Source of the DNA: JACMIU01 sp043763605 | Lineage (GTDB): Bacteria; Armatimonadota; Armatimonadia; Armatimonadales; Armatimonadaceae | Assembly (NCBI GenBank): GCA_043763605.1 | Contig: JAYULM010000147.1 | Location: forward strand, 1 to 16,062 | Direction: 5' to 3' | Length of the DNA: 16,062 nt | In this document: positions 6,275 to 11,840 of the stretch, one piece after another | How the letters are laid out: each line of letters starts with the position of its first letter | Position numbering within the stretch: the first letter of the stretch is position 1 | Made by a program: the position numbers and the translations under genes | Notes under the pieces: model-generated | The model's database searches: none | The model's input: only the letters and a program-made list of their open reading frames with translations | Told to the model about the DNA's origin: nothing

Positions 6275-6398
6275 TCCTCCGGTGGAATCCTTCGGCTTGC
6301 GTTCCCTGCGGGAACAGGAAGGTGAAACGGGACCGCCCGTCGAGTTCGGTAAGCCCCGTTCCCGCAGGGAACGCAAGCCGAAGGATTCCACCGGAGGA
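6275..6398. repeat. 41-bp perfect inverted repeat made of two small-hairpin units (REPIN-like)
   Basis: The arms 6275-6315 and 6358-6398 are perfect reverse complements over 41 bp, separated by a 42-bp spacer (6316-6357). Each arm contains its own small hairpins, for example GTTCCC-TGC-GGGAAC (6301-6315) and AAGCC-GAA-GGATT (6375-6387, one G-T pair). The arms resemble the single unit at 1-50. Two inverted hairpin units around a short spacer is the layout of REPIN/BIME elements mobilised by REP-associated tyrosine transposases. No transposase gene is in the window. The repeat sits directly between the rplL terminator and a truncated toxin gene. Confidence 0.85.
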
Positions 6399-6570
6399 GC
6401 GACGTTTTTGACGTTCGCGTGCGGTTGATGCCGCTTATCCGCCCTGTCAAGATCTCTTCCGCCGTGACGGAACTGACGAACACGGAGCGGGGATATTCGG
6501 CGATGCGGCGCACGATGTTCGGCTCGCCGAGAAAGGACAGATCGTAGGAGTTCGTGTCGAGCAGAAACAT
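6399..6570 (-). pseudogene. Truncated VapC-like PIN-domain toxin (N-terminal remnant)
   Basis: Starting at ATG 6570, about 57 residues match the N-terminus of a VapC-type PIN ribonuclease: MFLLDTNSYDLSFLG with the first catalytic Asp5, then RRIAEYPRSVFVSSVTAEEILTG with the conserved Glu (38/39), and GRISGINRTRT, the usual start of the next helix. Homology then stops at the edge of the inverted repeat (6398). The reading frame runs on through repeat and terminator sequence to 6190 without PIN features. Full-length VapC proteins are about 130 residues, so the later acidic residues are gone and it should be inactive. No antitoxin gene lies upstream. The deletion probably came with the repeat. 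Confidence 0.7.
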
Positions 6571-6682
6571 CGTTTATGATGCGGTAAGTGCGACGGGATA
6601 CTGGCTTTACATTCAACGTTACCTGCAAACAGTCGCTTTTGCTGCTGATCCGGCACGAGCATCCGCCACCATACATCTGCCG

Positions 6683-6784
6683 ATGTCAAACCTTCTCGAT
6701 GAAGCGGCGATAGAGGAATTTCGGCGGTATACAGAAGTCATTATCAAGCGTATGGAAAAGGCGATAAATCATGGGGAAGATTGA
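6683..6784 (+). CDS. Small hypothetical protein, first gene of a HicA-like pair
   Basis: This is a 33-residue candidate (MSNLLDEAAIEEFRRYTEVI then IKRMEKAINHGED) predicted to be one amphipathic helix. The frame is open upstream to a GTG at 6554, but those residues look unstructured, so the ATG at 6683 is preferred. There is no clear ribosome site. Its 3' end overlaps the next gene by 14 bp, and the two are probably translated together. The layout of a tiny helical protein overlapping a small basic-fold protein resembles a toxin-antitoxin or adaptor pair. I do not recognise a family, and the function is unknown. Confidence 0.45.
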   Translation: MSNLLDEAAIEEFRRYTEVIIKRMEKAINHGED

Positions 6785-7091
6785 TGTCAGTTATTGCCAG
6801 TTCGAGAAGGCATTGCGCCAATTAGGTTTTGCCGAGAAGGCGAACGGCGTAGAGGGCATCGTTTTTCGCCACCCGGAAACAGGCTTCCCGATTCTATTGC
6901 CGCCGGGGATGCCGGACGACATCGTGCCGCCAATGTACCTGGAAGTTGCGCAACGCACCGTCGCGCTATGCGGAATCGCCACCGAGCACCATTTCGCAAA
7001 GGCGTTGTCAGCCGCAACAGATCATAGTCGGCACCCGCACCGCCGCCGCCCCGTGAACCGCCCCCGTACTGCTCTGGCGACGGCGGAGTAG
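6771..7091 (+). CDS. HicA-like small protein (uncharacterised)
   Basis: In this 106-residue protein, residues ~8-82 show the pattern of the HicA dsRNA-binding-like fold: FEKALRQLGF, a turn, GIVFRHPETGFPILLPPG, and a helix with YLEVAQRTVALCGIATEHHFAKAL. HicA toxins cleave mRNA using a His in a GSHH-like turn. Here the turn reads NGVEGIVF, so that His is missing and the protein is probably not a classical HicA nuclease. The tail after ~85 (HPHRRRPVNRPR) is Arg/Pro-rich, low complexity, and may be read-through past an ancestral stop. AAAAGG (6756-6761) lies 9 nt before the ATG. It overlaps the small gene upstream and is convergent with the stressosome operon. Confidence 0.55.
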   Translation: MGKIDVSYCQFEKALRQLGFAEKANGVEGIVFRHPETGFPILLPPGMPDDIVPPMYLEVAQRTVALCGIATEHHFAKALSAATDHSRHPHRRRPVNRPRTALATAE

Positions 7092-7185
7092 TTTCTCTCT
7101 CCCCCGCCCTGTACGCCGTTTTTGTTTTTGAACCTTATCCCACTGTTAGAGCAGGTATCCATCATCACATAAAAGCGATGGTGTA

Positions 7186-8955
7186 CTATAATCGCGCGAG
7201 GAGCAGACACACGTCGTCGGAGAACCGCCCGTTGCCGAACGCGCGGGCACCTTCGAGGATCGCCGTGCCCATCTCCTCCATCGTTTCGGTCGCGGCTCCC
7301 GCGCGCGCCAGTTCGACCATGCCCTCGTACTCCAAAAACGCGCTCCCGTGGCGGGCTTCGGTGATCCCGTCCGTCATCAGCATGAGCGTGTCGCCGGGAT
7401 GCAGGACGAAGGGGCGGGTTTCGTACGCCGTGTCGCCGGTCACGGACAGCGGCATGCCGGGGGCACTCAAAACGTCCGCGTTTCCGTTCGCCCGTAGAAT
7501 GAGCGGCGGTTCGCAGGCGGCACAAAGGAAAGTGCCTTCGCCAGTCCCCGGATGAATCACCACCAGCGACAGCGTGACGAAGGCGTCCGCGCCGGTGTCG
7601 GGCGGCTTCGCCCCGCAGAGATAGCGATTGAGTCGGGTCACGACGTGCCCCGGCGGCTCGTCGCCGACCAGCGTGAATGCGGCGCGGAGCAACTCCTTGA
7701 CCTGCATCGCGCGCAGGGCGGCACCCAGCCCTTTACCGGATGCGTCCCCAACGGCAAGAAGGATCAGCCCGTTCGGGAGCGGGAACGCGTCGAAAAAGTC
7801 GCCGCCGACCTCCGCCTCGTTCATGCGGGATTCGTACAGCGTGAACACCGACAGCCCCGATAACGAACCCGACGGGATTTTTCGCAACATCGGGCTTTGC
7901 AAGACCTCGGTGATATGCCGCTCCCGCTCGTACGCGGACATTAGCGCGTCCCGCGCCGCTTTCTGCTCGGTCACATCGCGCAGGATCTTCACGTAGCCGA
8001 CGAGCGTATCGCCGTCACAGAGCGCGGTCATCACGCTGTGCGCCTGAAAACGCGAGCCGTCGCGCCGACACTGCCAGCGTTCCTCCTCAATGCGCCCGGT
8101 GTCACGGGCGGTCTTCATTTCGCGTTGCGGGACGCCGTTTTCCCGGTCCTCGGCGGTAAATATCTGGTGCCCGGAGTCGCCGACGATCTGCGTCTCGGCA
8201 AAGCCCAGGATGCGTTCCGCGCCGATATTCCAGGTGACGACGTTGCCCTCGGGGTCCAGCAGGAAGATGGCATAATCGGTCACCTCGTTCACCATCAGGC
8301 GGGAACGCGCTTCGCTATGCCCGAGTGCCTGATTCTGATCGCTCAATTCGTCATGCACGGCGAGCATGTCCCGGTTGGTTTCTTCCATTTCCCGATACAG
8401 CCGCTCCCAGTCCCCCTGTTTCTCGCGCACCTGATTGAGGGCGCGTAGGAGTTCCTGATTCTGGCGATGCAGTTCCTCGACCAGCGTCTGCGGCGGGCGC
8501 GCCGCCAACTCGTCCGCGAGTCGCGTCAAGCCGTCGGCTTCCCAGATCGGTGCGTGGGGCGGCAACAGTTTGCCCATCGTCACCGTCGTCCCCGCGCCCG
8601 GCGCGGTTTCCACTTCGAACGCATCCATAATGGCACTGGCTCCCGCCATGCCTTTGCCAACGCCGTTCGGGTCGGGGCGCGCCGTGGAATGTTCGCCTTT
8701 ACGGATGCCCGGTCCCTCATCCCGGACGCGGATCTGCAGTGCCGGAGTTCCGCCCGATACCACCCCGAAGGAAACGTCGCCGCCGCCCGCATACTGGAAG
8801 GCGTTACGGGCGATCTCGGAAACGGCGGTCGCGATGCGCGTCCGGTCGTTGCGGTTAAACCCGAGCGATTCGGCGATGTCGCCCGCCATCTGGCGGACGT
8901 AAACGGCGTCGGCGGCGAGACGGATCTGTAGCATCAGGATCGGGAGCGTGGTCAT
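7186..8955 (-). CDS. RsbT-like ATPase - coiled coil - PAS - SpoIIE/RsbU-type phosphatase
   Basis: This is a 589-residue multidomain regulator. Residues ~8-130 are a GHKL kinase domain of the RsbT/anti-sigma type (SEIARNAFQYAGGG N-box; RDEGPGI; GVGKGMAGASAIMD). Residues ~155-215 are a coiled coil. Residues ~218-332 are a PAS domain ending in the PAC-like GYVKILRDVTEQK. Residues ~350-589 are a PP2C-type SpoIIE phosphatase with EVGGDFFDAF (Asp386), VGDASGKG (Asp404), MTDGITEAR (Asp529) and FSDD (580-581). RsbU-type enzymes dephosphorylate an STAS antagonist (RsbV) to free a sigma factor or other output. In Bacillus the enzyme needs RsbT to bind it, whereas here an RsbT-like domain is fused on. 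PAS may sense a ligand or redox state. It starts with an ATGA overlap and is the last gene of the operon. Confidence 0.92.
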   Translation of the reverse strand: MTTLPILMLQIRLAADAVYVRQMAGDIAESLGFNRNDRTRIATAVSEIARNAFQYAGGGDVSFGVVSGGTPALQIRVRDEGPGIRKGEHSTARPDPNGVGKGMAGASAIMDAFEVETAPGAGTTVTMGKLLPPHAPIWEADGLTRLADELAARPPQTLVEELHRQNQELLRALNQVREKQGDWERLYREMEETNRDMLAVHDELSDQNQALGHSEARSRLMVNEVTDYAIFLLDPEGNVVTWNIGAERILGFAETQIVGDSGHQIFTAEDRENGVPQREMKTARDTGRIEEERWQCRRDGSRFQAHSVMTALCDGDTLVGYVKILRDVTEQKAARDALMSAYERERHITEVLQSPMLRKIPSGSLSGLSVFTLYESRMNEAEVGGDFFDAFPLPNGLILLAVGDASGKGLGAALRAMQVKELLRAAFTLVGDEPPGHVVTRLNRYLCGAKPPDTGADAFVTLSLVVIHPGTGEGTFLCAACEPPLILRANGNADVLSAPGMPLSVTGDTAYETRPFVLHPGDTLMLMTDGITEARHGSAFLEYEGMVELARAGAATETMEEMGTAILEGARAFGNGRFSDDVCLLLARL

Positions 8956-10016
8956 AACGGTCCCTCCTTCCCGGTCTCTATCCGGGCGACGAGGATAGTC
9001 GAGTCGTCGTTGGTTCGCTGAAAGTCCCGGTACAACACGCCCGCGATCAACGCCGGGGGCAAGGTGAGTAACGTCGGATATGCGGCAAGCGATCCCGGAG
9101 TCGCGATGCCGTCCGAATTCAGCAATAGCAACGAATCATCGGCGTAGGGGTAGATAAACTCCTGGACTTTGCGCATCTGGAAGCCGACGATACCGTGGTG
9201 CGAGGTCATTCCACTGTTGGCAACGTTCATGATCTCCCCGGCGATGTTGCCCACGCCCGCGAAGCAAACTGTTTTCGTGTCTTCATCCACTTCGGCGACG
9301 GCGACCGCCGCCCCGCGTGTGCCGTGCAACGCGGAATGGACAGATTCGAGTATCAAATTCGGACGCTTATGGAAATGTTGCCCGAACGCCCGCACCGCGC
9401 TTTGCCCCGCTTGCGCCGCTTCGGGTCCGTGTCCCAACCCGTCGGCGATCATGAAGACGTGTCGGTTGCCCTCACTCGCCATCGTCCAATGATCCCCGCA
9501 CGCCTCCTGTCCGGGCTTGGGGCGGTTCACCGCGCCGACGCGGACGCAGTAATCGTCCCCGACCGGTTTCGCCCAGAGGTAGCAAACCAGGACGGTACCC
9601 CGGTCCGGTAGCGAATAGATGTCGAGCGACGTGGAAAGGCGGCGCACCGCGCCCAGCCCGGTCCCGGACGTTCCCCCAGTAGAAAAGCCGTCTTCCAGGC
9701 ATTGCGCCACATCCGCCATGCCCCGCCCTTTGTCGAGCGCGAGTATCTCTATCCCGCGATTTCCGCCGTCTGCCTCTACCGCCCGCAGAAGGATCTCGCC
9801 GCCCCCCGTGTGCCGGACGAGGTTGTTGGCGATCTCAGTGATCACGATGGCGAGGTTCCCCTGTCCGGTTTCGGAGAAATCGAGCGTGTGTGCGAGCGAG
9901 TTGGCGGAGCGGCGCGCCTCGCCGACCTGGCTCACCTCTTCCACGAGGAGCGAGATCGACGCGCGGGGTGACAGGAGTAAACCACCATCCTCACTTCCAG
10001 CGTATGAGTGTGACAC
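8952..10016 (-). CDS. RsbT-like ATPase fused to an RsbX-like SpoIIE phosphatase
   Basis: In this 354-residue protein, residues ~20-150 form a GHKL ATPase like RsbT (ITEIANNLVRHTGGG; LDKGRGM; GFSTGGTSGTGLGAVRRL). Residues ~155-350 form a compact PP2C domain with ACGDHW (Asp175), IADGLGHG (Asp192), NSDGI (Asp302) and NDDST (336-340). A short PP2C next to rsbRST corresponds to RsbX, which removes phosphates from RsbS and RsbR and resets the stressosome. Fusion to a kinase-like domain puts both opposing activities in one chain. The GTG start at 10016 lies 26 bp inside the rsbT 3' end, with a GGGGAGGG site just upstream. Its stop overlaps the next start (ATGA). Both overlaps imply fixed stoichiometry. 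The RsbX role is inferred from context and length. Confidence 0.9.
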   Translation of the reverse strand: MSHSYAGSEDGGLLLSPRASISLLVEEVSQVGEARRSANSLAHTLDFSETGQGNLAIVITEIANNLVRHTGGGEILLRAVEADGGNRGIEILALDKGRGMADVAQCLEDGFSTGGTSGTGLGAVRRLSTSLDIYSLPDRGTVLVCYLWAKPVGDDYCVRVGAVNRPKPGQEACGDHWTMASEGNRHVFMIADGLGHGPEAAQAGQSAVRAFGQHFHKRPNLILESVHSALHGTRGAAVAVAEVDEDTKTVCFAGVGNIAGEIMNVANSGMTSHHGIVGFQMRKVQEFIYPYADDSLLLLNSDGIATPGSLAAYPTLLTLPPALIAGVLYRDFQRTNDDSTILVARIETGKEGPL

Positions 10017-10395
10017 GTGTGCCCTCCCCGATTTTCGTCTCGACGTAGAATTCGTTCACGAGTCGTTTCGCCCCGCCGAACCCGAGTCCCAGACTGCCGC
10101 CCGTGGAATAGCCGTTCGTCAACGCCTGGTCCACGCTCGCGATGCCGGGTCCCCGGTCCTCGAATCGGAGACGTAGCCCTTTACGCAGGTTGTCGGTAAC
10201 GATTTCCAGCGTCGCGGACCCGCCGCCGCCGTAGACGAGTGTGTTGCGGGCGATCTCACTCGACGCGGTGACGATCCTGGTCTGGTCCACGGAGCCGAAA
10301 GCGAGTTCCGTCGCCCAGGCGCGGACCGCCTGACGCACTAACACCACGTCTTGTTCGGATTGGATCGGGAGCGTCTCACTCTTTTCGACGGTCAT
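9991..10395 (-). CDS. rsbT: Anti-sigma-type serine/threonine kinase RsbT
   Basis: This 134-residue protein aligns along its whole length with Bacillus RsbT: FGSVDQTRIVTASSEIARN (Glu47, Asn51 of the N-box), FEDRGPGI (79-85), GYSTGGSLGLGFGGAKRL (the ATP lid, 95-112) and GEGTRVTLIRWK at the C-terminus. RsbT phosphorylates RsbS and RsbR in the stressosome, is then released, and activates an RsbU-type phosphatase. The open frame begins at 10428, but the ATG at 10395 follows a strong GGGGGAGG site by about 6 nt and gives the normal family length. It overlaps the rsbS end by 20 bp and the next gene by 26 bp. Confidence 0.95.
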   Translation of the reverse strand: MTVEKSETLPIQSEQDVVLVRQAVRAWATELAFGSVDQTRIVTASSEIARNTLVYGGGGSATLEIVTDNLRKGLRLRFEDRGPGIASVDQALTNGYSTGGSLGLGFGGAKRLVNEFYVETKIGEGTRVTLIRWK

Positions 10396-10780
10396 CCGGT
10401 GCCTCCCCCGGCTCTTCCATCGCAGCACTTAAAGCGGTGCGGAGCAGGGTCATGCCTTTGTCCACGTTTAAAGCGGTGCGGACCCCCTGCAGGGAAAGTC
10501 CCAGTTCGACCAGCGTGATAGCGACGGCGGGGCGCATGCCAACTACCACGGTCTGTGCGTCCAGAACGCTCGCCATGGACGAAATGTTACTCAGGGTGCG
10601 CCCGATGAACGAGTCCACGATGTCGAGCGAGGAGATGTCGATCAGCACGCCTTTCGCACCGACCGCGACGATGCGGTTGGTCAGATCGTCCTGTAGCCGC
10701 ATCGCCAGCCGGTCGTGCATGTCCACCTGGATACTGACGAGCAAAATCTGCCCCATCTGCAGGATCGGAATGTGGTCCAT
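10376..10780 (-). CDS. rsbS: Stressosome STAS protein RsbS
   Basis: This 134-residue single STAS domain is very similar to RsbS: IPILQMGQILLVSIQ at the N-terminus, DLTNRIVAVGAKGVLIDISSLDIVDSFIGRTL with Ser57 at the place of the phosphorylated Ser59 of Bacillus RsbS, then GMRPAVAITLVELGLSLQGVRTALNVDKG. RsbS and RsbR build the stressosome core that captures RsbT, and phosphorylation of this serine releases it. The C-terminal ~15 residues (EEPGEAPDDRRKE) are an acidic extension encoded mostly over the rsbT ribosome site and start. The ATG at 10780 begins 4 bp after the rsbR stop. Confidence 0.95.
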   Translation of the reverse strand: MDHIPILQMGQILLVSIQVDMHDRLAMRLQDDLTNRIVAVGAKGVLIDISSLDIVDSFIGRTLSNISSMASVLDAQTVVVGMRPAVAITLVELGLSLQGVRTALNVDKGMTLLRTALSAAMEEPGEAPDDRRKE

Positions 10781-10784
10781 GGTT

Positions 10785-11651
10785 TTAGTCCTGACTGATT
10801 GGTCGGCTGACCGTACTTCCGAGGCGTTGCAGGGCGAGGCGGAACGCTTCCGCCATCGTCGCTTTGGTGATGACGCCGGAAAGGTCCACTCCCAGATGGA
10901 CGATGGTTTGCGCGATCTGCGGGCGGATGCCGCTGATGATACATTCCGCGCCCATCAGGCGGGTCGCGGCGACCGTTTTCAGAAGGTGTTGCGCCACCAG
11001 CGTATCGACGGTGAGTACGCCGGTGATGTCTAAAATCGCGATCTCGCATCCGGTCTCGACGATCTTGGAAAGGAGCTGCTCCATCACGACCTGGGTGCGC
11101 GCCGAGTCCAGTGTACCGATCAGCGGCAGGGCGAGTACGCCGTCCCACAGTTTGACGACCGGCGTGGACAGTTCCATCATCTCCTGCTGTTGCCGGACGA
11201 TGATCTCCTCGCGCGACTTCTGATACGTCTGCACGGTGTACATGCCCAGTTTGTCGAGCAGGAGCGAAACAGTCCAGCTTTCTTCGAGGAGCGCGGTGGC
11301 GTCCTGGTCGGTGTCGCGCCGGATCTGTTTGAACAGGGGCGATTTCAGCGAAAAGACGAAGGTCGCGGTTTCGGTGGAGGTCAGACCCTGCCGGGCGTGT
11401 GTGCGCGAAAGGTCGGCTAAGAGTTCGCGCACCGGCTCCCATTCGGAGGTAGAAATGTCGGACAGGTTGTTGGAGCGGGTCGCCGTGCGCAACAGGCTGA
11501 GCAGTTCCTTGCTCTGTCGCCGCCGCTCCGCTTCCTGCGTGTTGCTGATCCTGCCGTTCGAGGCGGCGGTTTGCTCCTTAATCCAGTCATCAAGCAGGGT
11601 TGCCTCGTTCGCCTCTAAAATGACGGGCAGGCGATTCATGTCTTCGTTCAC
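10785..11651 (-). CDS. rsbR: Stressosome sensor protein RsbR (RsbRD_N-like sensor plus STAS)
   Basis: In this 288-residue protein, residues ~1-135 form a helical sensor domain of the RsbRD_N type (RQGLTSTETATFVFSLKSPLF, ~88-107). It is not recognisably the non-haem globin of Bacillus RsbRA. A linker helix (~138-160, QTYQKSREEIIVRQQQEMM) leads into the STAS domain (~161-280) with LSTPVVKLWDGVLALPLIGTLDSART, DITGVLTVDTLVAQ and SGIRPQIAQTIVHLG. By alignment from memory, Thr217 (VDT) corresponds to RsbRA Thr205 and Ser183 to Thr171. RsbR turrets relay a stress signal to the RsbR-RsbS core. The GTG start follows GGAGGAG by 7 nt. It is the first gene of the operon, divergent from the amidase. Confidence 0.93.
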   Translation of the reverse strand: MNEDMNRLPVILEANEATLLDDWIKEQTAASNGRISNTQEAERRRQSKELLSLLRTATRSNNLSDISTSEWEPVRELLADLSRTHARQGLTSTETATFVFSLKSPLFKQIRRDTDQDATALLEESWTVSLLLDKLGMYTVQTYQKSREEIIVRQQQEMMELSTPVVKLWDGVLALPLIGTLDSARTQVVMEQLLSKIVETGCEIAILDITGVLTVDTLVAQHLLKTVAATRLMGAECIISGIRPQIAQTIVHLGVDLSGVITKATMAEAFRLALQRLGSTVSRPISQD

Positions 11652-11698
11652 GTATTCACTCCTCCGGAGGCTTTACCTAATCCTCGTTACGGACCGTG

Positions 11699-11726
11699 TC
11701 AGGTTTACCCTGAGGCGATTGTAGCA
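11699..11726 (-). promoter_or_regulatory. Putative promoter and operator of the rsb operon
   Basis: On the minus strand, TGCTACAAT (11726-11718) is an extended -10 (TG-N-TACAAT). It points into rsbR, with a leader of about 60 nt before the GTG. No good -35 is seen, which is acceptable for extended -10 promoters. The inverted repeat TCAGG-N5-CCTGA (11699-11713) lies right at the predicted start site and could bind a regulator. Confidence 0.4.
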
Positions 11727-11840
11727 CATATGGATTTACTCTCGGCGCAACGCGGGGAGCATGTCTTGCCCATGCCTGAGTATTATTATACCCACATCTT
11801 GCGTGAAGGAAAACCCCCGGGTGACGCGGAAATCAAACCC

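Noticed and set aside
7164..7192. TATAAT (7187-7192) with ATCACA at -35 spacing on the plus strand
   Set aside because: It would drive transcription antisense to the phosphatase gene and overlaps its stop codon. The -35 is weak, and a chance match is more likely than an antisense promoter.
11730..11840. Upstream start of the amidase at 11730
   Set aside because: The first 37 residues would put a signal peptide inside the chain, and the segment overlaps the likely promoter region.
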